From the NCBI RefSeq assembly GCF_003675385.1, contig NZ_RCWZ01000003.1, positions 620,001 through 684,000 of the forward strand: DNA of 64,000 nt, given 5' to 3'. The notes under the pieces are model-generated. The model did no database searches. It saw only the letters and a program-made list of their open reading frames with translations, and was not told the DNA's origin. The stretch is from Mucilaginibacter kameinonensis. Lineage in GTDB: Bacteria; Bacteroidota; Bacteroidia; Sphingobacteriales; Sphingobacteriaceae. Positions within the stretch are counted from its first letter, which is position 1. Every line of letters begins with the position of its first letter. The position numbers and the translations under genes are program-made. Positions 16,275-24,831 of the stretch are shown here, one piece after another.

Positions 16275-18602
16275 ATGAATTTTAAACCGAACTGCCTGGC
16301 AAAGCTTATCGCTGTAGTAAGCCTTTGTATTTTTTTATCGGAAGCTAACAAAGTATCGGCCCAGGTTAATACTGATGACCCGCATTTAGGAATCATCCCC
16401 GCTCCTGCCTCAATTACCAAAGGCAGCGGCACATTTACTTTTAATCAACTTACCCCAATCAAAGCGGATAATCCAAAAGATAAAGCTGTTTTATGGCTGA
16501 AAGATTATCTGCAGCAAAACCGCAACCTCAATTTCAAAATAGCCAAATACAATTCAAAGCTTAAGGCGGCTAAAAGCAAGGGGCTTATCTTGACGGCTAA
16601 AGGAGCAGATAAACTGCCTAAAGAGGCCTATAAGCTAACCATCACCCCGCATAACATTGTTATAGTAGGTAAAGACGCAGGCTTATTCTATGGTATACAA
16701 ACGCTGCTACAACTTTTCCCGGTTGAAAACGCGACCGCCTACAAATTACCTTGTGCCGCAATTGAAGATTCGCCACGCTTTGGGTACCGGGGCATGATGC
16801 TGGATGTATCGCGTCATTTCTTTACCATTCCGCAAGTCAAGAAAGTTATAGAGCTTATTGCCTCCTATAAACTCAATACTTTTCACTGGCATTTGGTTGA
16901 TGGCCAGGGATGGCGTATCGAGATTAAAAAATATCCTAAGCTTACTCAGGTAGGCGCTTTCCGTCAGCAAACCATGTTTGGCAGCAACCGCGACTGGCCC
17001 GATTCACTTAGCTATGGCGGTTTTTACACTCAGGAGCAGATTAAAGATGTAGTAAAATTCGCGGCCGACAGGTATATCAACGTCATCCCAGAGATAGAAA
17101 TGCCGGCGCACTCGGAAGCTGCGCTCCGCGCCTATCCCGAATTTAGATGCGATACCGTAGTTGGTCAGAAAGCCCCACGCGATATCAATAACCTGTACTG
17201 CCCTACCGAGCAAACTTTTACCTTTTTGCAGGATGTACTTACCGAAGTAATGGCGCTTTTTCCGAGCAAATACATTCACATAGGCGGCGACGAAGCAGGC
17301 AAGGAACCCTGGAAACAATCGGCGTTTTGCCAGGCTTTGATGAAGGAGAAAGGGCTGAAAGACGAAAAAGAGTTGCAAAGCTATTTTATCCAAAGGATAG
17401 AGCAATTCATCAACTCAAAAGGGCGCAGTATTATTGGTTGGGATGAAATACTGGAAGGCGGCCTTGCCCCTAACGCTACCGTAATGAGCTGGCAGGGCGA
17501 AGAGGGCGGTATTAACGCGGCCCATCAAAAGCATAATGTGATCATGACACCGCAAACTACCGGTAATTACTTTGATCATTATCAAAGCAGTTCGCCGCAG
17601 GAACCGGTGTCATTCGGCCGTTACGCCACTTTAGAAGAAACTTATAATTACGATCCTATTTCAAAGCAATTGACGCCTGACGAGCAGAAATATGTTATTG
17701 GCACACAAGGCAACCTATGGACAGAGTACGTGCCAACAGTGGCTAAGCTACAATACCAGATTATGCCGAGGGTGTTTGCCCTTTCAGAAGTAGCCTGGAC
17801 TCAGCCCGCCAATAAGGATTATACTAATTTTTCTGAAGTACGTCTCGCTAAACACTTCGCGAGGTTGGATGCCATGAACTACAATTACCGTGTACCAACC
17901 GCGCTTACTACAATTGATACCATGGTGGTGGGCCCTCATTTTGTTTACACGCTAAAATCGGTTGTACCGGGTGCCAGGATCTATTATACCCTTAACGGTC
18001 GCGATCCGCTGGATACCGATCTGCAATATGACGGGCCTATCACCTTCTCTATCCCGCAAAACGAAAAACGGGAATTGCGTACAAGGGTAATTACTCCCTC
18101 CGGCCGCAGAAGTATTGCTACCCGTACTTTAATGTATAATAAAGCGCCAATGCCTGCTGTAAACTATACGGCAAATAAACAGGGACTTAAATATAAATGG
18201 GCGAAAAACACATTTACCTCGCCCGATCAGCTTAACTATGCCTCACCGCAGGATTCAGCAACCATCAATAAATTGGATGCCGAAACACTGAAAAAAGACA
18301 ACCCTAATTTTGGTGTGGTTTATGACGGTTACGTGAATGTTTTGGCCGATGGTACTTATAACTTTACCCTTGCAAATTATGCCGCCAGCCAGTTATTTAT
18401 TGATGGCGTACAGTTAACAGAAGCAGAATACGCGCTGCCGCTGGCAAAAGGCTTTCATCAGATAAGGGTAAAGTACATATACAACGCACCTCCGCCGCCA
18501 ACAGGCAGGTACAGGACACGTGTGGCACCGCTTAAAGTATATGTCACTGCACCCGGAAGTTTTGATAAGAAAGAGCTTGCCGCGGCCGATCTATATTATT
18601 AA
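16275..18602 (+). CDS. Beta-N-acetylhexosaminidase, GH20, with C-terminal PA14-like domain
   Basis: 775 aa secreted glycosidase that should remove terminal N-acetyl-hexosamine from chitin-type or glycoprotein glycans. A signal peptide (residues 1-30, ending VSAQ) comes first. A GH20b domain occupies about 35-160 (LGIIPAPASITKGSG start), then the catalytic TIM barrel with GYRGMMLDVSRHFF, FHWHLVDGQGWRIEIKKYP and the acid pair Asp339-Glu340 in HIGGDEAGKEPWK, plus later WTEYVPT and SEVAWTQP. After about 540 come a Fn3-like CHB_HEX_C region and, from about 640, a PA14-like beta domain (YVNVLADGTYNFTLANYAAS). The next gene starts 3 nt after the stop. Confidence 0.93.
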   Translation: MNFKPNCLAKLIAVVSLCIFLSEANKVSAQVNTDDPHLGIIPAPASITKGSGTFTFNQLTPIKADNPKDKAVLWLKDYLQQNRNLNFKIAKYNSKLKAAKSKGLILTAKGADKLPKEAYKLTITPHNIVIVGKDAGLFYGIQTLLQLFPVENATAYKLPCAAIEDSPRFGYRGMMLDVSRHFFTIPQVKKVIELIASYKLNTFHWHLVDGQGWRIEIKKYPKLTQVGAFRQQTMFGSNRDWPDSLSYGGFYTQEQIKDVVKFAADRYINVIPEIEMPAHSEAALRAYPEFRCDTVVGQKAPRDINNLYCPTEQTFTFLQDVLTEVMALFPSKYIHIGGDEAGKEPWKQSAFCQALMKEKGLKDEKELQSYFIQRIEQFINSKGRSIIGWDEILEGGLAPNATVMSWQGEEGGINAAHQKHNVIMTPQTTGNYFDHYQSSSPQEPVSFGRYATLEETYNYDPISKQLTPDEQKYVIGTQGNLWTEYVPTVAKLQYQIMPRVFALSEVAWTQPANKDYTNFSEVRLAKHFARLDAMNYNYRVPTALTTIDTMVVGPHFVYTLKSVVPGARIYYTLNGRDPLDTDLQYDGPITFSIPQNEKRELRTRVITPSGRRSIATRTLMYNKAPMPAVNYTANKQGLKYKWAKNTFTSPDQLNYASPQDSATINKLDAETLKKDNPNFGVVYDGYVNVLADGTYNFTLANYAASQLFIDGVQLTEAEYALPLAKGFHQIRVKYIYNAPPPPTGRYRTRVAPLKVYVTAPGSFDKKELAAADLYY

Positions 18603-18605
18603 TAC

Positions 18606-19643
18606 ATGGAATTAGGTATAAGCACCTTTGGCGAGGTACATCCCGACGGTAAAAGCGGCAATGCTGTAAATGCCCATAAACGGGTTCAGGAATTATTGGA
18701 AGAAGTAAAATTGGCCGATGAGGTTGGTCTGGACGTTTTTGCCTTCGGCGAGCATCACCGGCCCGATTTTGTGATCTCTGCGCCTGAAATATTGATCTCC
18801 GCAGCAGCGGCTATCACTAAAAACATCCGTTTGTCCAGTTCAGTTACTGTACTAAGTTCGGCCGATCCGGTGCGGACGTTCCAGAACTTCGCCACGGCCG
18901 ATCTTGTTTCGGGTGGCCGGGTTGAAATGATAGCGGGGCGCGGTTCATTCATCGAGTCGTTCCCCCTTTTTGGCTTCGACCTGAATGATTACGATGCCCT
19001 GTTTACCGAAAAACTCGAAATGTTTTTGCAGATCAACAAACAGGAAATTGTTTCATGGCAAGGCAACTTCCGGGCACCGATAAGGAACCAGGGAGTATAT
19101 CCCCGACCCTTACAACAGGAAATTCCGGTTTGGATTGGTGTTGGCGGCACTCCTGCTTCTGCAAAAAGGGCGGGTGCGCTTAACCTGCCTCTGATCATCG
19201 CTATATTGGGCAGCGCGCCAAAACATTTTATTCCGTTTGTAGAGTTATACCGCGAATCAGCAGCTAAAGCCGGGCATGATGTAAGCAAGCTGCAGCTGGC
19301 TATCAGCTCACAATTTTATGTAGCCGAAAATTCACAACAAGCAGCTGATGAATTTTACCCAAGCTACGAAGCCCTCATGACCCGTGTTGGCCGCGACCGT
19401 GGTTGGTCGCCCATGACAAGGGAACAGTTTGAATACCTCCGTGATTTTGGGCCTTTGGTTGTAGGCGATCCGCAACAGGCTATCGACAAGATCATGCAAC
19501 AATACGAGCTTTTTGGCAATACCCGTTTTGTAGCACAACTGGTTACCGGCTTTACCAAGCACACAGATATTTTAAAAGCGATTGAAATTTACGGCACCAA
19601 GGTAGCCCCTGTTGTACGTAAAGAAACCAACGGAAAAGCTTAA
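18606..19643 (+). CDS. Luciferase-like flavin-dependent monooxygenase
   Basis: 345 aa, LLM class. Members use reduced FMN or F420 and oxygen on small organic substrates; this one has the FMN/bacterial-luciferase look. Motifs: a FGEHHRPDFV segment in the N-terminal barrel, LSSSVTVLSSADPVRTFQNFAT, then VSGGRVEMIAGRGSFIESFPLFG, the usual sequence around the flavin site, and IPVWIGVGGTPASAKRA. It starts 3 nt after the GH20 gene, so the two are probably co-transcribed, though no shared pathway is evident. The last codons (TNGKA, stop) are the left half of a 34-bp palindrome shared with the convergent hydrolase gene. Confidence 0.9.
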   Translation: MELGISTFGEVHPDGKSGNAVNAHKRVQELLEEVKLADEVGLDVFAFGEHHRPDFVISAPEILISAAAAITKNIRLSSSVTVLSSADPVRTFQNFATADLVSGGRVEMIAGRGSFIESFPLFGFDLNDYDALFTEKLEMFLQINKQEIVSWQGNFRAPIRNQGVYPRPLQQEIPVWIGVGGTPASAKRAGALNLPLIIAILGSAPKHFIPFVELYRESAAKAGHDVSKLQLAISSQFYVAENSQQAADEFYPSYEALMTRVGRDRGWSPMTREQFEYLRDFGPLVVGDPQQAIDKIMQQYELFGNTRFVAQLVTGFTKHTDILKAIEIYGTKVAPVVRKETNGKA

Positions 19644-19658
19644 GCTTTTCCGTTGGTT
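19625..19658. terminator. 34-bp perfect palindrome at two convergent gene ends
   Basis: The sequence from 19625 to 19658 is its own reverse complement; each half reads AACCAACGGAAAAGCTT. It covers the stop codons of both the LLM and the hydrolase genes, and both proteins end in TNGKA because of it. Transcripts from either side fold into a hairpin with up to 15 base pairs, depending on loop size, so a two-way transcript end is likely. No long T run follows on either strand. Confidence 0.7.
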
Positions 19659-20431
19659 AAAAATGCTTCAATAATAGCCACAGCAGGGTAGCCGCCATCT
19701 TTACTTACATCCTCAATTTCGCCTATATAGTCGCCGTGGCCTCCGGGCAGGATACAAAGCTCTGCATCAGGTAGCGTACGATATAATTGCAGCGTATGCT
19801 CAGGCCTGATCACATCTTTATCACCTGCTATCACCAATGCAGGCATGGTTATGGAACGGATAATATCGTCGCTCCAATCTTGGAAAGCAACCATACGGTC
19901 ACGATCACGGTTATGCATGGTTTCCAAAGCAGCATGATCATTGTTAATCTTAAGAAACGCCTCCTGTAACGGCTTCGGCATATTCTCTAAAGAAGCGTTG
20001 GGCATAAAGTCCCAGAACCACGAGTCGAAACCATCACGTTTATAAAATGAGGAAGCGATCACAATTTTATGAACCAGTTGCGGATGCCTTATGGCCAGTT
20101 GCATAGCCGTATTACCGCCATTGCTGAAACCCATAACATCGGCCTGCTTTATATTCAAATGCTTGAGCAAAGCCGCGATATCATCGGCATCCTGTTCAAA
20201 TGAGGTTGGTACGCCCCTATCCGGCGTGCGTCCGTGCGCCTGCATATCTACACCTATCACCTGGTGGCTTTTAGCAAAGGCCGATAATACCCGGCCAAAA
20301 GTAACATAGATATCCGAACCACCGCCATGGATCAGTACCAAGGGAAAACCTTCACCATGAATTTCGTAATACATGTTAAGGCCATTTACAACGGCATAGT
20401 TACCGGCAACATTTGTTTGTGTCATATCCAT
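19640..20431 (-). CDS. Alpha/beta hydrolase
   Basis: 263 aa, cytoplasmic alpha/beta-hydrolase fold, close in pattern to epoxide hydrolases, esterases and dienelactone-type enzymes; the substrate is not known. Motifs: the oxyanion-hole HGGGSD near 35-40, VIGVDMQAHGRTPD, the nucleophile Ser103 in VMGFSNGGNT, an Asp in VIAGDKDVIRP, and the His of PGGHGDYIG. The whole catalytic triad is therefore present. It could start at 20431 or at the next Met at 20425. A -7 box lies 14 nt upstream of the first. It converges with the LLM gene and shares its last bases. Confidence 0.88.
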   Translation of the reverse strand: MDMTQTNVAGNYAVVNGLNMYYEIHGEGFPLVLIHGGGSDIYVTFGRVLSAFAKSHQVIGVDMQAHGRTPDRGVPTSFEQDADDIAALLKHLNIKQADVMGFSNGGNTAMQLAIRHPQLVHKIVIASSFYKRDGFDSWFWDFMPNASLENMPKPLQEAFLKINNDHAALETMHNRDRDRMVAFQDWSDDIIRSITMPALVIAGDKDVIRPEHTLQLYRTLPDAELCILPGGHGDYIGEIEDVSKDGGYPAVAIIEAFLTNGKA

Positions 20432-20444
20432 AGGTTTAATATCT

Positions 20445-20452
20445 CAAATATA
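20445..20452 (-). promoter_or_regulatory. Promoter -7 box of the hydrolase gene
   Basis: Minus strand TATATTTG, a TAnnTTTG match, 13 nt before the ATG at 20431. The mRNA leader would be short. No clear -33 box. Confidence 0.6.
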
Positions 20453-20587
20453 CCGCTATCTATGACCACTTGAGGGCGTGAAAGTGACAATATGGGGCTT
20501 CAAAAATGACAAAGTAATTCTATTGCCACGTTATATCTGGTGATCAAATCCATCGAACATGGAAAGTGGATGACAAAAAGTTGGACT

Positions 20588-20657
20588 GTCAGTCTGAGCC
20601 TGTCGAAGACTCGCGCGGAGAGGCCAACCCGCTATGCTTCGACGCGCTCAGCATGAC
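20588..20657. repeat. Dispersed inverted repeat with GTCAGTCTGAGC / GCTCAGCATGAC ends
   Basis: The left arm GTCAGTCTGAGCCTGTCGAA and the right arm TTCGACGCGCTCAGCATGAC pair with a few mismatches. The GC content is higher than that of the spacer. It is a fourth family, not related in sequence to families I to III, and I recall similar arms in other Bacteroidota genomes. Confidence 0.75.
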
Positions 20658-20707
20658 GGCCGTTTTAAACATGCCACGTGTAAGTGATTCGACACGAAAC
20701 CGATCTA

Positions 20708-22480
20708 TCATCTCTCTGCCGCCATTGCCGTTACAGCTTGCAGATACCATGCGGCATGTGGCAGCCATTGTTCCGTCCAGCGCCATTCGTTACCATCATC
20801 CTTCATTTTAAAGTCGATGCCACTACCATCGGGATTTTCCTTTTTACCAGTAATGCCATTGGAGATTCCACCTTTACCGGATCCGTGCCCGAAGTTTGAG
20901 CTCATGTAAGGCACATTGTTTTTGCCGAATTGGTACATGAAACACACCTGGTAAGGGTTACAACCCAAAATCCAGGCTATCTGATGCGAGGCATATTCGG
21001 CCAGTTCTTTTTTAACACCCCAACCGCCTTTTTCTGGATAAACTAACCGTCCTCCTACCAAAGCCGCCGTAGCCAACGAGCCTAAACGGGCATTTTCGCC
21101 TTGCCACCACCAGCCGGTTTCGTTTTCATGAGGAATAAAAAAGCCATCTTTTACAGCGCCTCTAAACTTAAATGATTGACGGGCATAGCCAAAAGGATTA
21201 TCAACATTACCGGTCACTTTTAAATTATAGTCCAACGCTTTTTTTATGGTGGATAAGGCAGCAGCCCTTTCGCTACCGTCTTTTTCTTTATCAAGATAGC
21301 GGCATAAAGCTATTACCGGTAACCCTGCATCTGCCGCATGCCAGAAGGGTCTGTCGCCGTCATCAGCAATAAAATAACCTGCCGGGCTCATTCGTTTGTT
21401 CAGGTTACCGGCACGTTTACGGGCTTCGTCCCGGTATAGCGCGCTATCTGTCGCAATCCATAATTCGGTAGCTGCCATCAGGGCGCAATAATCGTCAATG
21501 ATATTTTCTTTGCCGTCATCATCATATTTGGTGTTGTTTACCAGCAGATGAGCAAAAGCACGTTTAGCTGCAGCAAGATACTCGGCCGACTTAAAATCAC
21601 CGTCTTTTTTCAATTGCGAGATCCGCGCCAGTGATGCTATAGCCATACCTCCACCCTCACGAAACGCGGCCTGGTATTCATCGGTAGTAACGCTGTTGGC
21701 TTTTAATCCTACAACCCGCCTCGCTTTGGGATCCTTATTAAAATAACTGAACACGATCATATAAAAATAATCGTCTTTTGATAATGCGCGCATCATATAG
21801 TCGGCCCCCCAAAGCGCCTCGTTCACCATGCCATCGTAAATATTGAGCTTATTTAGCAAGCCCGGCGTAGTTTGTACTGAGTTAATCATTGACCAGGTTA
21901 CCAGGGGAATTTGTTGTGGCGAAACAAAATTAGCATAAGCCAGGTGCGAAAAGTATTTACTTACATCACCAGAGGCATCGCACCACCCACCACGCATGTC
22001 AACGGTTTTATCGCTTCCGTATAATTGTACCGCCGCATCAGCTTGCCATTCGGTTGGTGTATTGGCCCGCTGCCTGTTGTAATAACTTAATACCGATGGA
22101 ATGGTAGCTACTACCAGCGCATTCTCTTTAATCTCGAACCAATCAGATGCCGGCCCGTTATTTTTCCCGATCACAACCCGGTATTTCCCTTCTGCTTTAA
22201 CGCCCGAAAAATCGGCCTGATAAAAGTATGCGCCTTTTGCCCATTCGTCTACCTGTAAGGGCCTGCTCAATTTTCCGGTAAATACTACTTTACCGGCCGC
22301 GTTTTGTAATTGAAAAGTTGTACCCACGGCAAATTGGGCATCATTGCGCACAACGATAGTTTTGGCGCCACGCGCGTCAAAAGCAACCTGGTTCATATAA
22401 AAAACCGGGTCGGCTTTGCATAAGTAACAAAGCAGCGTAAAGAAAATTGAAAGAATAATTTGGCGGTTAAACAGGTTCAT
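20708..22480 (-). CDS. Glycoside hydrolase family 9 protein
   Basis: 590 aa from the ATG at 22480, which gives a good signal peptide (MNLFNRQIILSIFFTLLCYLCKA); an upstream ATG at 22549 would put 23 extra residues before it. An N-terminal Ig-like CelD_N domain starts at VFYMNQVAFDARG. The (alpha/alpha)6 barrel of GH9 follows, with the acidic motif GGWCDASGDVSKYFSHLAY, the FPHENETGWWWQGENARLGSLA type segment, and near the C-terminus ILGCNPYQVCFMYQFGKNNVPY and WRWTEQWLPHAAWYL, whose Glu stands where the GH9 acid is expected. GH9 enzymes cut beta-1,4-glucans or related polymers, some acting as exo-glucosaminidases; the substrate here is open. It sits beside two GH20 genes. Confidence 0.9.
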   Translation of the reverse strand: MNLFNRQIILSIFFTLLCYLCKADPVFYMNQVAFDARGAKTIVVRNDAQFAVGTTFQLQNAAGKVVFTGKLSRPLQVDEWAKGAYFYQADFSGVKAEGKYRVVIGKNNGPASDWFEIKENALVVATIPSVLSYYNRQRANTPTEWQADAAVQLYGSDKTVDMRGGWCDASGDVSKYFSHLAYANFVSPQQIPLVTWSMINSVQTTPGLLNKLNIYDGMVNEALWGADYMMRALSKDDYFYMIVFSYFNKDPKARRVVGLKANSVTTDEYQAAFREGGGMAIASLARISQLKKDGDFKSAEYLAAAKRAFAHLLVNNTKYDDDGKENIIDDYCALMAATELWIATDSALYRDEARKRAGNLNKRMSPAGYFIADDGDRPFWHAADAGLPVIALCRYLDKEKDGSERAAALSTIKKALDYNLKVTGNVDNPFGYARQSFKFRGAVKDGFFIPHENETGWWWQGENARLGSLATAALVGGRLVYPEKGGWGVKKELAEYASHQIAWILGCNPYQVCFMYQFGKNNVPYMSSNFGHGSGKGGISNGITGKKENPDGSGIDFKMKDDGNEWRWTEQWLPHAAWYLQAVTAMAAER

Positions 22481-22587
22481 GTAAATGCAGATTAATTGGC
22501 AAAATGGATGCCTGCAATTTACAGCATTTATGCGCCCGGCATCTCGCACACAACAAAAACCAGCCCCTAATTTACCACTACAAAAAC

Positions 22588-22620
22588 AAAGCCCTGCTTA
22601 TTTGACATATGCAGGGCTTT
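22588..22620 (-). terminator. Rho-independent terminator of the second GH20 gene
   Basis: AAAGCCCTGC (22588-22597) pairs with GCAGGGCTTT (22611-22620). On the minus strand the hairpin is followed by TGTTTTTG. It lies 21 nt after the stop codon. Confidence 0.88.
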
Positions 22621-22640
22621 ATAATTAATGCTGTTCGCTA

Positions 22641-24446
22641 TTACTTCTTCTTTTTGTGTGATGACTTATGGCTGCTGCCAGATGATGACGACTTTTTAGA
22701 AGATGACGATTTCTTCGATGATGAATGTTTAGATGAAGATGATGAATGCTTGGACGAATGCTTAGACGATGACGAATGTTTTGACGAGTGTCCGTGCCTG
22801 TGTCTGCGTGTAGGTCGGTCTTCATCACCGTAGTCTACATTTTCAGGCTTAGGCATCCTTCTGATTTTCGGGCCGAAGTCGATAGCCTCATCATGGAAAA
22901 ACTTATCAAATGGATTAAAATAGTAGATATTGGCAGCATCGTAAATCTTGATACTTGCCTTTAAACGATTATTAAAAGCCTCTTCATCCTTAAGCTCGGG
23001 CGCTGTCCACCCGGCTTCTGCTAAACCGGCAATACGAGGGAACAGCATAAAGTCAAGACGTTTTTCAGAACCGATCATTTCCGTCCAGATATTGGCCTGT
23101 ACACCTATGATCTGTTTCGATTGCAGGTCCTCATTATTCTGCATTTGCTTTTCAGGAAAACCGTAAACACTACCGACTGTATTATAAACACCTTTCCATC
23201 TGCGGCCCGAAATATGATCGGCATCCTGCACAAAATCAAAATACATGGGCAGGCGCGGACAAAGTACTACCTGGTAACCTTTTTGTACCGCTAAATGAAG
23301 CTGACCGGGCAAATTCTGTCTCCACCAAAAAATAATGGTTTTATCTGCCGGCAGGTTTGTTCCTGTAGCCTCATCCCAGGCTAAAACTTTATTACCCGCA
23401 TTTAAGGCAGTATCCGCTACGCGTTTAAAGAAATAGCGCTCCAACTCACCCACATTGGCAAAATTGTTCTTCTGCATAAAACCGGCAATTGACGGGTTAA
23501 GCGACCAGGCTTTCACACCCAAGGCCACCTCGTCGCCTCCCAAATGAATCATCTTAGAAGGGAAAAGTGTACTGGTTTCTTTGATGATGTTACCCAAAAA
23601 CTGGTAAGTACTATCAATTGCAGGATTAAACGTAAAATTAGGATAGCCTTCAACGCTGCCACCACTAAACTGCGGATAGGCTTTATTGGCAGCTGTAGCG
23701 TGGCCCGGCATATCAATTTCGGGGATAACGGTAATAAATCTTTCGGCAGCAAAAGCAATGATCTCTTTGATTTGGGCCTGGGTATAATATTGCGGATCGG
23801 CAGATGAATCACTGTAGTTCCCTACTCCGCCAATTAATGTTAGTTTGGGATATTTTTTTATCTCCAAACGCCAGCCCTGCGCGTCGGTTAAATGCCAGTG
23901 AAACTTATTAAGCTTGTAATAAGCCATCCAATCCAGGATCTGCTTCACCTTTTCCATTCCAAAAAAATGGCGCGATTCATCAAGCATTAATCCTCTCCAC
24001 TGATAACGTGGGGTATCAGTAATGGTTAATGTTGATAAATTAATGCTCTCTCCGCGGGGTTGATCTTTGATCATTTGCAGCAGGGAGATCACACCGTAAA
24101 ATACCCCATCGCGGTTTGTTGACGAGATGGTGATTTCATTTGCTACAATTTTCAGGGAATATGCTCCGGCAGTTGGATCGCCATTGGTTAAAAGTAAATG
24201 GATTACACTTCCGGCATCTTTATTATCAACGGCAAGCGTAAAACCGTTCGACTGGCTTACCTGCTTTTGAAAATAACGGGCAATAGGCAACAATGAAGCA
24301 TCATTTACGCCAACTGTGCTATGATTATTAAAAGTGAACTGCCCGGTACCGTTAATTACAGATTTGGGATGAGGAATTATATTGACATTTTGCGCCCGAA
24401 CGGAACCGCAAAACAAAATAAATACAAGTACGATCTTAAGCTTCAT
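22641..24446 (-). CDS. Beta-N-acetylhexosaminidase, GH20, with Ser/His/Lys-rich tail
   Basis: 601 aa. Signal peptide (1-18, ending SVRAQ), GH20b domain (about 25-130), then the GH20 barrel: RYQWRGLMLDESRHFFGM, FHWHLTDAQGWRLEIKKYP, the catalytic Asp305-Glu306 in IHLGGDEVALG, and the active-site WTEMIGSEKRLDFM. After about residue 545 the sequence loses all resemblance to a folded domain and becomes a tail rich in Ser, His and Lys (repeats such as SSKHSSSSKHSSKHSS and ending SHKKKK). The tail would be strongly basic and could bind metal, acidic glycan or the cell surface. It is not a usual feature of GH20. It should process chitin- or glycoprotein-type oligosaccharides outside the cytoplasm. 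Confidence 0.92.
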   Translation of the reverse strand: MKLKIVLVFILFCGSVRAQNVNIIPHPKSVINGTGQFTFNNHSTVGVNDASLLPIARYFQKQVSQSNGFTLAVDNKDAGSVIHLLLTNGDPTAGAYSLKIVANEITISSTNRDGVFYGVISLLQMIKDQPRGESINLSTLTITDTPRYQWRGLMLDESRHFFGMEKVKQILDWMAYYKLNKFHWHLTDAQGWRLEIKKYPKLTLIGGVGNYSDSSADPQYYTQAQIKEIIAFAAERFITVIPEIDMPGHATAANKAYPQFSGGSVEGYPNFTFNPAIDSTYQFLGNIIKETSTLFPSKMIHLGGDEVALGVKAWSLNPSIAGFMQKNNFANVGELERYFFKRVADTALNAGNKVLAWDEATGTNLPADKTIIFWWRQNLPGQLHLAVQKGYQVVLCPRLPMYFDFVQDADHISGRRWKGVYNTVGSVYGFPEKQMQNNEDLQSKQIIGVQANIWTEMIGSEKRLDFMLFPRIAGLAEAGWTAPELKDEEAFNNRLKASIKIYDAANIYYFNPFDKFFHDEAIDFGPKIRRMPKPENVDYGDEDRPTRRHRHGHSSKHSSSSKHSSKHSSSSSKHSSSKKSSSSKKSSSSGSSHKSSHKKKK

Positions 24447-24831
24447 TTAAAAACAACTCAAATAGTTTGGGGCTGCTATGATATGAATTTTCTTTGAAAA
24501 ACAGGGTAATTTGTTTGTAACAAAGTGTTTAAACCTCACAACCACCGCCGCCTGAGCATTGCCATTGGCAAATTGATAATGGATGACTTTGTACTATAAA
24601 CATTCCCGCTTCCCAAGAAAATCACCGGTCAAATCTACCCAATCAAGTGTGCATATTGCTTTACAATTTTCGAGGTACAATTGTGAAATTTAGCTATGCA
24701 GATGTGTGAAGCAAGAGGAAAATCAATGAAATTAACATAACCCGAAGAGACAAAGCGCCAAAGCAAGGGCGTCATGATATTACAAATCAGTAAATTACAT
24801 CAATTTACTACCAACGAAATCAACATATTCT
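24447..24831. other. Divergent intergenic region, GH20 / Wzz-like
   Basis: 385 nt without a gene. AT-rich with several short direct words; no clear -7 box, RNA motif or repeat family that I recognise. Confidence 0.5.

Noticed and set aside
22609..22833. 74-codon acidic ORF (runs of Asp and Glu) on the plus strand
   Set aside because: It is the antisense of the Ser/His/Lys-rich tail of the GH20 gene; the sense frame continues a full catalytic domain.
16275..24446. Polysaccharide utilization locus
   Set aside because: GH20, GH9 and GH20 genes are close but there is no SusC/SusD pair, sensor or ECF sigma factor, and the strands are mixed.
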